Positions 43,904-54,651 of a DNA stretch of 64,000 nucleotides are shown one piece after another (within the stretch, counting starts at the first letter, position 1; each line of letters begins with the position of its first letter). Where the stretch lies: assembly GCF_002101375.1 (NCBI RefSeq), contig NZ_CP015207.1, positions 2,930,001 through 2,994,000 on the forward strand, written 5' to 3'. This DNA comes from Sporosarcina ureae. GTDB lineage: Bacteria > Bacillota > Bacilli > Bacillales_A > Planococcaceae. Below the pieces are notes generated by a model. The model made no database searches. It saw only the letters and a program-made list of their open reading frames with translations, and was not told the DNA's origin. A program made the translations under genes and the position numbers.

Positions 43904-44194
43904 ATGATCGCATTATTAAACAATTCTTATTTATTAATATCCGGAGCGTTACAAATCTATTCAATCCTATTGGTCATTTATATTTTAATGTCATGGGTTC
44001 CATCTACTAGAGAAACAAAATTTGGGCAGCTGATAGCAAAGATAGCAGAGCCCTATTTAGGCTTTTTCCGTAAGTTCATACCTCCATTCGGCATGATTGA
44101 TTTTTCACCGATCGTCGCATTGCTGTCCTTACAATTAATCAGCAGAGGGATTGGACAGATTTATTTGATGATCTTCCAAGCATTAGTAAATTAA
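43904..44194 (+). CDS. ylmG: YlmG, YggT family membrane protein
   Basis: 96 residues with two membrane segments (about 12-32 and 62-90) joined by WVPSTRETKFGQLIAKIAEPYLGFFRKFIPP (residues about 30-60), the YggT signature. Linked to sepF in many Firmicutes; proposed role in envelope or division, unproven. GAGGTG lies 11 bases before ATG 43904. A terminator follows. Confidence 0.88.
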   Translation: MIALLNNSYLLISGALQIYSILLVIYILMSWVPSTRETKFGQLIAKIAEPYLGFFRKFIPPFGMIDFSPIVALLSLQLISRGIGQIYLMIFQALVN

Positions 44195-44216
44195 GTATAA
44201 CCTTAACTGAATTTGG

Positions 44217-44243
44217 AAATCCTCACAAGGTGGGGATTTTTTT
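44217..44243 (+). terminator. Terminator between ylmG and ylmH
   Basis: AATCCTCA pairs with TGGGGATT (one wobble) around CAAGG, followed by seven T. It should reduce read-through into ylmH. Confidence 0.75.
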
Positions 44244-44263
44244 ATATAAGGAGAAGAAATAGA

Positions 44264-45040
44264 ATGGATTCAATATTTCAACATTTTCGTAAAGAAGAAC
44301 AACCGTTTATTGAAAAAGTGAATAGTTGGGTGAAAGAAGTAGAAGATACATATGCGCCCAAGCTAACAGAGTTTATGGATCCACGTCAGCGGTTCATAAC
44401 AGAATCAATCGTGAGAAATTCAGATCTCACATTGACAGCTGAAGGTGGCTTTAATGATGCAGAACGACAGCGTGTACTCATCTACCCTGATTATTACACC
44501 CCGATTAAAGAGGATTTTCAAATCAGTATATATAAAGTGAATTATCCGCAAAAATTCGTTACGATGAAACATTCCCAACTCCTTGGATCTTTACTGTCTG
44601 TTGGAATTGAACGTTCACGGTTTGGTGATATACAACTAACTGAAGAAGCGGTGCAATTTGCGGTTGCTGAGGAAGTATCTGAATACATCCATGTCCATTT
44701 CACGCAAGTCGGTAAAGTGAAAGTTTCAGTAGAGCCAGTTTTGACCACGGAAGACTTTATTAATGTAAAAGAAGAGTGGACGGAAGAACTGCATATCGTT
44801 AGTTCATTGCGTTTGGACGTAGTTGTAGCAGCATTAACAAACAGTTCAAGAGCTAAAGCTTCTTCACTTATTAAGGCGGAAAAAGTAAAAGTGAATTGGG
44901 CTATGATTGATCAACAAGCATTTGAAGTGGAAGAATATGATGTACTCTCAATTAGAGGATTTGGCCGCTTTAGAATTATGAGTATCGAAGGGCGTACAAA
45001 GAAAGATAAAATTCGCGTGATGATCGGTGCGCTAGTCTGA
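44264..45040 (+). CDS. ylmH: YlmH, S4-domain RNA-binding protein
   Basis: 258 residues: an N-terminal YlmH domain (about 1-175, VYPDYY-type segment RVLIYPDYYTPIKEDFQ; KHSQLLGSLLSVGIERSRFGDI) and a C-terminal S4 domain (about 180-240, SLRLDVVVAALTNSSRAKASSLI). In Bacillus YlmH binds stalled 50S subunits carrying nascent chains in ribosome rescue, which pairs well with RqcH encoded later in this window. ATG 44264 has AAGGAGAAGAA upstream; the 44213 start lies before the terminator. Confidence 0.9.
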   Translation: MDSIFQHFRKEEQPFIEKVNSWVKEVEDTYAPKLTEFMDPRQRFITESIVRNSDLTLTAEGGFNDAERQRVLIYPDYYTPIKEDFQISIYKVNYPQKFVTMKHSQLLGSLLSVGIERSRFGDIQLTEEAVQFAVAEEVSEYIHVHFTQVGKVKVSVEPVLTTEDFINVKEEWTEELHIVSSLRLDVVVAALTNSSRAKASSLIKAEKVKVNWAMIDQQAFEVEEYDVLSIRGFGRFRIMSIEGRTKKDKIRVMIGALV

Positions 45041-45139
45041 ATAGAATCCTTGATAAATTAAGAAAAGTAGTGTTTAATCAAGTAGTAAACACAATCACAC
45101 TGTAAACTATGTAAGCATACTGAAAGGAGAAAGCGTATT

Positions 45140-45706
45140 ATGGCTTTAACCCCTACGGATATACATAACAAAACATTCAACACGAAATTTCGTGGCTATG
45201 ACGAAGATGAAGTGAATGGATTTTTAGAACAATTGATGAAAGACTACGAAAATGTTCTGAAGAAAAATGAAGAACTTGAAAAAACAGTTTCTGATAATGA
45301 AGTTAAGATTACTCACTTTAATTTAATAGAAGAAACGATGCAGAAATCTATTCTGATTGCACAAGAAGCTGCAGAAGATGTTCGCAAAAATGCTATTCAA
45401 GAATCAAAGTTAATCATTTCTGAAGCAGAAAAGAATGCAGACCGCCTTGTTAACGACGCACTCGCGCAGGCAAGAAAGATTGCACTAGAAGTCGAAGTGT
45501 TGAAGAAACAGTCAAAAGTATTCAAAAGCCGTTTCAAGATGATGGTAGAAGCGCAGCTTGATATGATCAACACTGAAGACTGGGACGACTTGTTGAAGTA
45601 TGAATTAGATACATCCAGCGTAGAAAGTGCAGCTGAGCAAGAGTTGGATATTCCGAATGTAGACAGTCTAGATGAAGAACTAGTTACGAAGACGAAAGAA
45701 GCTTGA
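45140..45706 (+). CDS. divIVA: Cell division initiation protein DivIVA
   Basis: 188 residues. The N-terminal lipid-binding domain has LTPTDIHNKTFNTKFRGYDE and DEVNGFLEQL; long coiled coils follow (about 30-70 and 75-150), then an acidic tail. It recognises curved membrane at poles and septa and recruits Min and sporulation proteins. GAAAGGAGAAAGC precedes ATG. Its stop codon lies within the -35 of the ileS leader promoter. Confidence 0.94.
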   Translation: MALTPTDIHNKTFNTKFRGYDEDEVNGFLEQLMKDYENVLKKNEELEKTVSDNEVKITHFNLIEETMQKSILIAQEAAEDVRKNAIQESKLIISEAEKNADRLVNDALAQARKIALEVEVLKKQSKVFKSRFKMMVEAQLDMINTEDWDDLLKYELDTSSVESAAEQELDIPNVDSLDEELVTKTKEA

Positions 45707-45731
45707 CAACTTCCGAACACATTTTTATAAT
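45703..45731 (+). promoter_or_regulatory. Consensus sigmaA promoter of the ileS leader
   Basis: A perfect TTGACA (45703-45708), a 17-base spacer and a perfect TATAAT (45726-45731). The -35 contains the divIVA stop codon (TGA 45704-45706). Confidence 0.93.
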
Positions 45732-45737
45732 GAAAAG

Positions 45738-45985
45738 TAAATTGAAACGAAGAAGCGTTGACGGAAAAAGTACTTTCTGATTTTGCCCATAGCGAGCCGG
45801 GGATGGTGTAAGCCTGGTGGTAAATCAGAAACGAAAATCACTCCTGAGCTAGAACCTTTATGTAGATCTTGGTTCTCGGCCTCACACTGTCGTTACTAGT
45901 GTCTAAGCGGCAATTGCGTTATGCAATTGCAAGTAGGGTGGTACCGCGAGAATGAACCTCGTCCCTTTTTGGGATGGGGTTTTTC
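45738..45985 (+). promoter_or_regulatory. T-box leader controlling ileS (Ile specifier ATC)
   Basis: Contains the T-box sequence AGGGTGGTACCGCG (45935-45948), which pairs with the acceptor end of uncharged tRNA. A terminator (ACCTCGTCCC paired with GGGATGGGGT, then T-run, 45955-45985) competes with the antiterminator. Stem I (about 45742-45890) has the GGTG/AG-bulge region and a specifier loop AAAATCAC with ATC at 45837-45839, an isoleucine codon. Uncharged tRNA(Ile) should allow read-through. Confidence 0.93.
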
Positions 45986-46074
45986 TGATTTCTCAAGAAA
46001 GAGAGCGCTTGATCTAGCTGATTTCATTTCTTAAACAATAAATTGAATCACACATATTTTAAGGAGGAATTATA

Positions 46075-48834
46075 ATGGAATATAAAGATACATTACTTAT
46101 GCCGAAAACTGATTTCCCTATGCGTGGAAATTTGCCAAATAATGAGCCGAAAATGCAGGAAGAGTGGAATGAGAAGAATATCTATCAGCAAGTTCAAGAA
46201 CGTACTGCGGACCGTCCGTTCTTCATTTTGCATGACGGACCGCCTTATGCAAACGGTGACTTACACATGGGTCACGCACTTAACAAAGTACTAAAGGACT
46301 TTATCATTCGTTATAAATCAATGTCTGGGTTCCACGCACCCTATGTACCGGGTTGGGACACACACGGTTTACCAATAGAGCAAGCACTTGTAAATAAAAA
46401 GGTTGATCGCAAAAAAATGAGTACCGCTGAATTCCGTAAAATGTGTGAAGAGTATGCCCTTCAACAAATTGACAATCAGCGTACGCAGTTCAAGCGTTTA
46501 GGTGTTCGTGGAGATTGGGATAATCCATACATCACGCTGAAGCCTGAATTTGAATCACGTCAAATACAAGTATTTGGTGAAATGGCTAAAAAAGGCTATA
46601 TCTATAAAGGACTAAAACCTGTCTACTGGTCTCCTTCAAGTGAAACTGCCTTGGCAGAAGCGGAAATTGAATATCAGGATAAGAAATCTCCCTCCATATA
46701 CGTCAGCTTCTCAATCTCGGATGGGAAAGGTGTACTGGAGCATGATGAGAAGTTCCTGATCTGGACAACAACACCTTGGACAATTCCAGCAAACTTAGGA
46801 ATTTCCGTTCATCCTAAATTTACGTATGCAGTAGTAAAAGTTCAGAATGAGAAATTTGTAGTAGCAAAAGACTTAATCGAGTATTTGGCAAAAGAATTGG
46901 AATGGGAAGAGTACTCAATCGAAAAAGAAATTCAAGGTGTAGATCTTGACCGAATCGTTGCGAGACATCCATTTTATGACCGTGATTCATTAGTTATGTT
47001 AGGTGAGCATGTTACGGCAGATGCGGGTACAGGTTGTGTCCATACAGCACCAGGCCATGGTGAAGATGACTTCTACGTAAGTAAGCAATATGGAATCGAT
47101 GCATTATCTCCAATTGATGATCGAGGTGTCATGACGGAGGAAGCACCATTTTTCGCAGGTATGTTCTATGAGGATGCGAATAAAGCGGTAACTGAAAAGC
47201 TGAAAGAAGTCGGGGCACTTCAAAAGTTGTCATTCTTCACTCACTCGTACCCGCATGATTGGCGTACGAAGAAGCCAGTCATCTACCGTGCGACTGCACA
47301 ATGGTTCGCTTCTATTGAATCTTTCAGAAATGATTTACTCGAAGCAATCCGAACTACTACATTCACACCAGCTTGGGGTGAAACACGTTTATTTAATATG
47401 GTGCGTGACCGTGGTGACTGGTGTATTTCCCGTCAGCGCGTATGGGGTGTTCCCATTCCGGTATTCTATGCGGAAAATGGAGAGGCGATTCTTACAGATG
47501 AAACAGTCAGTCATGTAGCAGATTTATTCCGTGAGAATGGATCAAATGTCTGGTTCGAACGTTCTGCAAAAGAACTATTGCCAGAAGGCTATACACATGA
47601 AGGGAGCCCGAATGGCGAATTCACGAAAGAAACGGACATTATGGATGTTTGGTTCGACTCGGGTACTACTCATCAAGGAGTACTAGATGAACGTGATGAT
47701 CTTCGTTACCCAGCAGATTTATATCTTGAAGGTTCCGATCAATATCGCGGTTGGTTCAACTCTTCATTGACAACGAGCGTAGCCATCAACGGTATTGCAC
47801 CGTATAAAGGCATCTTGAGCCATGGTTTCACATTGGACAAAAATGGCCGTAAGATGAGTAAGTCTTTAGGGAATGTCATCGTTCCTTCGAAAGTCATCAA
47901 TCAACTTGGTGCAGACATCGTCCGTCTATGGGTATCGTCTGTAGATTATACAGCAGATGTTCGTGTATCTGATTCGAACTTTAAGCAAGTATCAGAAGTC
48001 TACCGGAAGATCCGTAATACGATTCGTTTCTTGCATGGGAACGTAGCCGACTTTAATCCAACTACAAATCGTGTAGCATTTGATGATATGCGTGCAATTG
48101 ATCAGTACGTCTATGTGAAGTTGCAGGATTTGATTGAGGAAGTTCTTACAGCTTACGAGCAGTATGCGTTCCCTACGGTCTACCACGCAATCAATAATTT
48201 CTGTACAGGCGTACTAAGCTCACTGTACTTGGATATTGCGAAAGATGTAGTCTATATCGAAGCTGCGAATCACCCAGATCGTCGTGCAATGCAGTCGGTG
48301 ATGTATGATACATTGATTACACTAGTCAAGCTCATCACACCAATCTTGCCACACACAGCAGATGAAATGTGGAAAAATATTCAGTACGTTGAAGAAGATA
48401 GTGTCCAATTGACGGATATGCCTGAAGCTGATCATAAAGGTGAACTTGCGGACAAGCTTCGTGAGCGCTTTGATAATTTGATGGAGATTCGTGATGATGT
48501 CTTGAAAGCTCTCGAAGAAGCACGAAACGCGAAAGTAATTGGGAAATCATTGGAGGCAAAAGTGACTGTTGTGTTGCCTGAAGTTCAACGTGGCATATTG
48601 CAAGCAGAAGATATCGATTTTGCACAATTCTTCATCGTCTCGGACTTTGAAGAGAGTACAGATGCAGAGTTACCAAATGCATTGAAACTGGATCATGCAA
48701 CGGTCTTGGTAGAACCTGCTGAAGGTGAAAAATGTGAGCGTTGCTGGACAATCTCTAAAACAGTTGGAGAAGATGCAGAACATTCAACACTATGTACACG
48801 ATGCGCGACTGTTGTGAAAGAAAACTATGCGTAA
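46075..48834 (+). CDS. ileS: Isoleucyl-tRNA synthetase
   Basis: A 919-residue class I synthetase. It has the HIGH motif as HMGH (64-67) in [12 protein letters not shown], the editing domain (about 195-390, [24 protein letters not shown]), KMSKS (593-597), the anticodon-binding domain and a C-terminal zinc finger with CERCW and CTRC. It is the bacterial (type 1, mupirocin-sensitive class) layout by length and finger. Controlled by the T-box upstream. AAGGAGGAA precedes ATG. Confidence 0.97.
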   Translation: MEYKDTLLMPKTDFPMRGNLPNNEPKMQEEWNEKNIYQQVQERTADRPFFILHDGPPYANGDLHMGHALNKVLKDFIIRYKSMSGFHAPYVPGWDTHGLPIEQALVNKKVDRKKMSTAEFRKMCEEYALQQIDNQRTQFKRLGVRGDWDNPYITLKPEFESRQIQVFGEMAKKGYIYKGLKPVYWSPSSETALAEAEIEYQDKKSPSIYVSFSISDGKGVLEHDEKFLIWTTTPWTIPANLGISVHPKFTYAVVKVQNEKFVVAKDLIEYLAKELEWEEYSIEKEIQGVDLDRIVARHPFYDRDSLVMLGEHVTADAGTGCVHTAPGHGEDDFYVSKQYGIDALSPIDDRGVMTEEAPFFAGMFYEDANKAVTEKLKEVGALQKLSFFTHSYPHDWRTKKPVIYRATAQWFASIESFRNDLLEAIRTTTFTPAWGETRLFNMVRDRGDWCISRQRVWGVPIPVFYAENGEAILTDETVSHVADLFRENGSNVWFERSAKELLPEGYTHEGSPNGEFTKETDIMDVWFDSGTTHQGVLDERDDLRYPADLYLEGSDQYRGWFNSSLTTSVAINGIAPYKGILSHGFTLDKNGRKMSKSLGNVIVPSKVINQLGADIVRLWVSSVDYTADVRVSDSNFKQVSEVYRKIRNTIRFLHGNVADFNPTTNRVAFDDMRAIDQYVYVKLQDLIEEVLTAYEQYAFPTVYHAINNFCTGVLSSLYLDIAKDVVYIEAANHPDRRAMQSVMYDTLITLVKLITPILPHTADEMWKNIQYVEEDSVQLTDMPEADHKGELADKLRERFDNLMEIRDDVLKALEEARNAKVIGKSLEAKVTVVLPEVQRGILQAEDIDFAQFFIVSDFEESTDAELPNALKLDHATVLVEPAEGEKCERCWTISKTVGEDAEHSTLCTRCATVVKENYA

Positions 48835-48852
48835 GCAATTTTGATGTCGTAG

Positions 48853-48889
48853 CCATCATCATTCACTCGTGGATGATGATGGTTTTTTT
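48853..48889 (+). terminator. Terminator after ileS
   Basis: CCATCATCAT pairs with ATGATGATGG, followed by seven T. Confidence 0.92.
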
Positions 48890-48972
48890 GCATAGTGGAA
48901 CTAACAAACACAATGGAAGACGTGTTTTTGTGGTAAACTAAAGAAGAAATTAGCTGGATGGAGGGTAATGAA

Positions 48973-49449
48973 GTGATCGTTTATTATGCAATCGCAGCAC
49001 TGGTCATCGGCTTGGATCAGTTGACGAAATGGCTAGTCGTAAAAAATATGGAGTTAGGAGAACATATTTCTGTTCTCGATCCCTATATTGCATTGCTATC
49101 TCACCGTAACCGTGGTGCTGCATGGGGTATGCTTGAAGGGAAGATGTGGCTCTTTTTTATAGTGACCATTGTAGTAGTAGTAGCTATCATTTACTTTTTC
49201 CATACAGAAGGTAAAAAGGACCGATTACTAGGTATGAGTTTAATGCTATTGCTAGGCGGTGCGATTGGAAACTTTATCGATCGACTAGTCAGGGGAGAAG
49301 TAGTGGATTTCATCAGCGTCTTGATTCCTGTTATAAATTATGATTTTCCGATATTTAATGTGGCGGATGCCGCACTGACAATCGCTGTCATACTTATTTT
49401 GTTACACGTAGTGCTTGATGAAAAAAAGAAAAAGAAAAAGGTGTCGTAA
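48973..49449 (+). CDS. lspA: Lipoprotein signal peptidase (signal peptidase II)
   Basis: 158 residues with four membrane helices. It cleaves prolipoprotein signal peptides before the lipidated Cys. The family motifs are DQLTKW (about 14-19), NRGAAWGML, the catalytic region GNFIDRLVRGEVVDFI and FNVADAALT, with both active-site aspartates. The start is GTG 48973 with GGAGGG 7 bases upstream. A Lys-rich tail ends at the next start, which overlaps by one base. Confidence 0.95.
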   Translation: MIVYYAIAALVIGLDQLTKWLVVKNMELGEHISVLDPYIALLSHRNRGAAWGMLEGKMWLFFIVTIVVVVAIIYFFHTEGKKDRLLGMSLMLLLGGAIGNFIDRLVRGEVVDFISVLIPVINYDFPIFNVADAALTIAVILILLHVVLDEKKKKKKVS

Positions 49450-50354
49450 TGGAAAGAATTGAATATGAAATAACTGAAGAACTTACAGGCAATCGAATAG
49501 ACAAAGCATTGGCTACCCTTCAACCGGATTGGTCACGTACACAAATCCAGCAATGGGTGAAAGAAGAACATGTTAAGGTGAATGACATTGCAATAAAACC
49601 GAACTATAAAGTCAAGTCAGGCGATAAGGTCACTGTTGAGCAGCCAGAAATCGAAGAGTATGATGTCAAAGCTGAAAACTTACATCTTGAAATCGTTTAT
49701 GAAGATCAAGATGTATTGGTTGTTAACAAACCTGTCGGAATGGTGGTTCACCCATCAGCCGGTCATGTAAGTGGAACGTTAGTCAATGGATTGATGTACC
49801 AAGTGAAAGATTTATCAGGTATCAATGGTATTATGCGACCTGGTATCGTGCACCGTATCGATAAAGATACTTCCGGATTATTGATGGTGGCGAAAAATGA
49901 TAAAGCGCATGTCTCATTAGTTAATCAGCTCGTTGCTAAATCAGTGAATCGTGTATATACTGCATTAGTTCACGGACATATTCCGCATGATAACGGCACA
50001 ATAGATGCACCGATCGGGCGTGATAAGCGTGATCGTCAACGAATGGCGGTCGTGGATGATGGGAAAAATGCTGTTACACACTTTAAGGTCCTTGAACGTT
50101 TTGGCGCCTATACATTGGTTGAATGCCGCTTAGAAACAGGGAGAACTCATCAGATTCGTGTGCATATGAAATATATTGGTTTCCCTCTTGTAGGAGACCC
50201 AAAATACGGTCAGAGAAAAACAATCGATTTTGGCGGTCAAGTACTGCATGCGGGAACTGTTGGTTTTGATCACCCTACAACGGATGAATATATGGAGTTT
50301 ACTGCCCAGTTGCCTGAAAATTACCAACAGTTGCTAAATGAGTTGCGTGCTTAA
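49449..50354 (+). CDS. RluD-family 23S rRNA pseudouridine synthase (YlyB)
   Basis: 301 residues: an N-terminal S4 RNA-binding domain (about 13-75, NRIDKALATLQPDWSRTQIQ) and a pseudouridine synthase domain. The catalytic aspartate lies in HRIDKDTSGLLM, followed by NRVYTALVHG, ETGRTHQIRVHM and GDPKYG. It probably modifies large-subunit rRNA; the exact uridines cannot be told from sequence. Coupled to lspA as in B. subtilis. Confidence 0.93.
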   Translation: MERIEYEITEELTGNRIDKALATLQPDWSRTQIQQWVKEEHVKVNDIAIKPNYKVKSGDKVTVEQPEIEEYDVKAENLHLEIVYEDQDVLVVNKPVGMVVHPSAGHVSGTLVNGLMYQVKDLSGINGIMRPGIVHRIDKDTSGLLMVAKNDKAHVSLVNQLVAKSVNRVYTALVHGHIPHDNGTIDAPIGRDKRDRQRMAVVDDGKNAVTHFKVLERFGAYTLVECRLETGRTHQIRVHMKYIGFPLVGDPKYGQRKTIDFGGQVLHAGTVGFDHPTTDEYMEFTAQLPENYQQLLNELRA

Positions 50355-50360
50355 TAGGCG

Positions 50361-50390
50361 TTGACAAACGCTTATTAAGAGATGTATACT
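50361..50390 (+). promoter_or_regulatory. SigmaA promoter of the pyr operon
   Basis: A perfect TTGACA (50361-50366), an 18-base spacer and TATACT (50385-50390), directly behind the pseudouridine synthase stop. Confidence 0.85.
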
Positions 50391-50395
50391 CTAGT

Positions 50396-50544
50396 AAGAA
50401 ATTGAATAGCGATACCTTTAACGTCAGTCCTGTGAGGCTGGGAAGGTTGCACGGAATTACATGATTGCTTACTGCGGTAAGTATCGATGTATGCTTTTTT
50501 CTGCACGTCCGCCCTCCAGTCTACTCTGACTGGAGGGTTTTTTT
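50396..50544 (+). promoter_or_regulatory. PyrR-dependent attenuator leader of the pyr operon
   Basis: The PyrR binding loop CAGTCCTGTGAGGCTG (50425-50440) matches the ARUCCNGNGAGGYU consensus and sits on an ACCTT/AAGGT stem (50414-50418 with 50443-50447). A terminator follows: CCCTCCAGT (50512-50520) with ACTGGAGGG (50529-50537) and seven T. PyrR with UMP should stabilise the anti-antiterminator and stop transcription before pyrR. Confidence 0.92.
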
Positions 50545-50548
50545 ATAG

Positions 50549-51130
<582 letters not shown>

Positions 51131-51150
51131 GTAGCCGGGGGAAATGATAG

Positions 51151-52437
51151 ATGAATGTAAAAGTATTGGATGTACATGAAAAACCGCAGCCTATTCGCTG
51201 GCTGGCACTAAGTTTGCAGCATATGTTTGCCATGTTCGGCGCCACAATTTTGGTACCACAACTTGTAGGCTTAAGTCCTGCTATCGCGTTATTAACGAGT
51301 GGGATCGCCACCATCGTATTTATTATCGTGACGAAGTTTCAAGTCCCTGCCTATCTAGGCTCTTCATTCGCTTTTATTGTACCAATTCAGATGGCGACAC
51401 AATCTGGTGGGATCGGCAGTGCGATGATAGGTAGTATGTTCGTAGCATTGGTCTATGCCATCATATCGTTACTGATTTATAAAACCGGTTATCACTGGAT
51501 TATGAAGTTACTACCACCCATCGTAGTGGGACCGGTCATTATGGTAATTGGATTGGCGCTCGCACCGACAGCCATAAATATGGCGAGCACAATCAATGTT
51601 GACGGAGCGGATGTTTATAGCGGCTTACACTTTTCCGCGGCTCTAGTAACACTTGCTTCTGCAGTATTTTGCTTAATGTTCTTTAAAGGAATTATTAGCT
51701 TAATGCCAGTTCTTATTGGAATCGTAGTTGGGTACATCTACTCTGCATTCATCGGCATTCTAGATTTCAGTAAAGTAGTAGAAGCCAAATGGTTTGCGGT
51801 ACCAGATATGCTGATCCCGGGTGTGGATTATGAATTTGTCGTAACACCGACACTTCTGATCATTATGGTGCCAATCGCGATTGTCACGATCTCTGAGCAT
51901 ATAGGACACCAGTTGGTACTAGGTAAAGTCGTAAACCGGAATTATATTGAAAGTCCTGGGTTACACAGATCATTGCTTGGTGATGGGCTGGGCACACTTA
52001 TGAGTGGACTAGTCGGAGGACCACCTAAAACTACATATGGAGAAAATATCGGTGTACTCGCTATCACACGAGTTTATAGTGTGTATGTGATCTTGGGAGC
52101 TGCGGTATTTGCGATAATCTTCTCCTTTATCGGTAAAATTATGGCGTTGATCGCTACGATTCCTACAGCAGTACTTGGCGGAATATCCATTCTGTTGTTT
52201 GGTATCATCGCTTCATCAGGAATACGGATGCTCATCGACCACAAGATTGACTTTGATAATCAACGAAATCTAGTCATCGCATCGATCATCCTAGTAATCG
52301 GAATCGGTGGAGCGACTATCAATATAAGTGAAACATTCCAAATCGGTGGTATGGCATTAGCAGCAATTGTAGGGGTTCTGTTGAACCTAGTATTGCCGGG
52401 TAAAACAGATGATACTTTGATGGATAAGGAAGAATAG
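51151..52437 (+). CDS. pyrP: Uracil permease
   Basis: A 428-residue nucleobase:cation symporter-2 family transporter with about 12-14 helices. It has LALSLQHMFAMFGATILVP near the N-terminus, SSFAFIVPIQMA, TISEHIGHQLVLGKV, GDGLGTLMSGLVGGPPKTTYGENIGV and IASSGIRMLIDHKIDF. It begins 20 bases after pyrR; unlike B. subtilis, there is no second attenuator between. Confidence 0.94.
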   Translation: MNVKVLDVHEKPQPIRWLALSLQHMFAMFGATILVPQLVGLSPAIALLTSGIATIVFIIVTKFQVPAYLGSSFAFIVPIQMATQSGGIGSAMIGSMFVALVYAIISLLIYKTGYHWIMKLLPPIVVGPVIMVIGLALAPTAINMASTINVDGADVYSGLHFSAALVTLASAVFCLMFFKGIISLMPVLIGIVVGYIYSAFIGILDFSKVVEAKWFAVPDMLIPGVDYEFVVTPTLLIIMVPIAIVTISEHIGHQLVLGKVVNRNYIESPGLHRSLLGDGLGTLMSGLVGGPPKTTYGENIGVLAITRVYSVYVILGAAVFAIIFSFIGKIMALIATIPTAVLGGISILLFGIIASSGIRMLIDHKIDFDNQRNLVIASIILVIGIGGATINISETFQIGGMALAAIVGVLLNLVLPGKTDDTLMDKEE

Positions 52438-52493
52438 AAACAAAAAGCAATTCGTGCATGAAATACTTGCATTTCGTAAAGGAGGAACATCTG

Positions 52494-53372
52494 ATGGAAC
52501 ATTTAGTTTCAATGAAAGACCTGACAGTGGAAGAAATCATGCTCATACTAGATAGGGCAGCGATTTTTAAACGGCTAGGCTTCAGGGAATTGCCTGGAAC
52601 TTATACCGTCTGCAACTTGTTTTTTGAACCTAGTACGAGAACGAAAACAAGTTTTGAAATGGCAGAGCGTAAAGTAGGCGCGCAAATCATCCCCTTTGAG
52701 ACGAGTTTCTCGAGTACCTTAAAAGGAGAATCTTTGTATGATACGATTAGGACGTTGGAAGCAATAGGGTTGGATGCCTTAGTCATTCGTCATCCAGCCG
52801 ACGGTTTCTATGAAGAGTTACTACAACGAACGAATGTTGCAATCATTAATGCAGGAGATGGATCAGGTCAGCATCCGACACAATCCCTGCTCGATATCTT
52901 CACGATTCAAGAGGAATTCGGTCATTTTGAAGGTCTGAAAGTATTGATTGCGGGAGATATTGGACATAGTCGGGTGGCACGTTCAAATGCAGAAGCTTTG
53001 CGGAAGCTCGGAGCTGAAGTCACGTTCCTTTGCCCACCGGAATGGGCGGGAGAATTCGACAGTGTCGACAACTGGGATGAAGTTATTGAAACGAGTGATG
53101 TCGTCATGCTCCTCCGAGTACAACACGAGCGTCACAATACAGAAATGGCGTATACGAAAGCTGCTTATCACGAGCAATATGGTCTCACAATAGAACGGGC
53201 AGCTAGAATGAAAAAAAATGCGATCATCATGCATCCAGCTCCAGTGAATCGTGATGTAGAAATAGCAGATAGTTTAATAGAAAGTCCGCAATCACGAATT
53301 TTTAAACAGGTAGAAAACGGCGTCTATATTCGGGCAGCCGTTCTAGAACTTATATTGAAGGGGCGGAAGTAA
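52494..53372 (+). CDS. pyrB: Aspartate carbamoyltransferase catalytic subunit
   Basis: 292 residues, forms carbamoyl aspartate. It has [19 protein letters not shown] (carbamoyl-phosphate site), [34 protein letters not shown] and [11 protein letters not shown]. No regulatory PyrI is encoded, as usual in Bacillus. AAAGGAGGAAC precedes ATG 52494; the earlier in-frame start at 52458 lies before that site. The 56-base gap behind pyrP holds no attenuator. Confidence 0.96.
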   Translation: MEHLVSMKDLTVEEIMLILDRAAIFKRLGFRELPGTYTVCNLFFEPSTRTKTSFEMAERKVGAQIIPFETSFSSTLKGESLYDTIRTLEAIGLDALVIRHPADGFYEELLQRTNVAIINAGDGSGQHPTQSLLDIFTIQEEFGHFEGLKVLIAGDIGHSRVARSNAEALRKLGAEVTFLCPPEWAGEFDSVDNWDEVIETSDVVMLLRVQHERHNTEMAYTKAAYHEQYGLTIERAARMKKNAIIMHPAPVNRDVEIADSLIESPQSRIFKQVENGVYIRAAVLELILKGRK

Positions 53373-53373
53373 T

Positions 53374-54651
53374 ATGAACACGTTAATTCAACAAGTGCAA
53401 ATGGTAAATGAAGAAGGCCAAATCGTCGAAACAGATATTAAAATCGTAGAAGGAAAAATTGCGGAAATTGGTAATCAGCTAGCGATAGACGGATATCAAG
53501 TGATTGAAGGTAAAGGATTACTTGTATCACCGGGATTCATCGATGTACACGTACATTTGCGTGAGCCGGGCGGTGAACATAAAGAAACAATTGAAACAGG
53601 TACTCATTCAGCAGCAAAAGGCGGATATACTACGATTTGTCCAATGCCGAATACACGTCCAGTACCAGATACAAAAGAAAATCTTGAAAAAATCAATACA
53701 TTGATTAAAGACAATGCTAAAATTCGTGTGCTCCCTTATGCGTCCATCACGATCAGAGAAGCAGGAAAAGAACGTACGAATCTCGCTGAACTAAAAGAAC
53801 ACGGGGCATTCGCGTTCACGGACGACGGAGTAGGTGTACAAGAAGCGGGCATGATGTACGAAGCAATGCAAGATGCAGCGAAGATCGACATGGCTATTGT
53901 TGCGCACTGCGAAGACAATACATTAATCTATGGTGGCGCAATGCACGAAGGAAAACGTAATAAAGAACTGGGCTTGCCAGGAATTCCTTCCATTGCAGAA
54001 TCGGTACATATTGCACGTGATATTTTACTTGCGGAAGCGGCAGGCGCCCATTACCACGTTTGTCATGTGAGCACGAAAGAATCAGTTCGCGTAATCCGTG
54101 ATGCAAAAAAAGCTGGAATTCATGTAACAGGAGAAGTCAGCCCTCACCATTTGTTGTTGACAGAAGATGATGTACCTGGAGACGATGCGGACTGGAAGAT
54201 GAATCCTCCACTACGCGCCATCGAAGATCGCAATGCATTACGTGAAGGCCTGATGGATGGAACATTGGATTGTATCGCAACTGATCACGCACCGCATACA
54301 GCAGATGAAAAAGCAGTAGGTATTGCCAAAGCACCATTTGGCATCACAGGATTTGAAACAGCATTTCCTTTACTATATACAAATTTCGTCAAGCCAGGTC
54401 ATTGGACACTCAAACAACTTCTTGATTGGATGACAGTAAAGCCTGCGGAAGTGTTCAACTTGCCATACGGTAAGCTTGAAGTAGGTGCTGAAGCGGATCT
54501 AGTATTACTTGATCTAGAAAAGCAACAAAAAATCGACCGTACGACATTTGTTTCAAAAGGTAAGAATACACCATTTGACGGAGTAGAATGCGTTGGATGG
54601 CCTGTAATGACAATTTTCGGTGGGAACATCGTATGGAAGGATGGTCAATGA
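53374..54651 (+). CDS. pyrC: Dihydroorotase
   Basis: A 425-residue amidohydrolase of class I type. It has the metal-binding [20 protein letters not shown] (about 60-79), [60 protein letters not shown] and [12 protein letters not shown]. It cyclises carbamoyl aspartate. It starts one base after pyrB and overlaps carA by 4 bases. Confidence 0.96.
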   Translation: MNTLIQQVQMVNEEGQIVETDIKIVEGKIAEIGNQLAIDGYQVIEGKGLLVSPGFIDVHVHLREPGGEHKETIETGTHSAAKGGYTTICPMPNTRPVPDTKENLEKINTLIKDNAKIRVLPYASITIREAGKERTNLAELKEHGAFAFTDDGVGVQEAGMMYEAMQDAAKIDMAIVAHCEDNTLIYGGAMHEGKRNKELGLPGIPSIAESVHIARDILLAEAAGAHYHVCHVSTKESVRVIRDAKKAGIHVTGEVSPHHLLLTEDDVPGDDADWKMNPPLRAIEDRNALREGLMDGTLDCIATDHAPHTADEKAVGIAKAPFGITGFETAFPLLYTNFVKPGHWTLKQLLDWMTVKPAEVFNLPYGKLEVGAEADLVLLDLEKQQKIDRTTFVSKGKNTPFDGVECVGWPVMTIFGGNIVWKDGQ

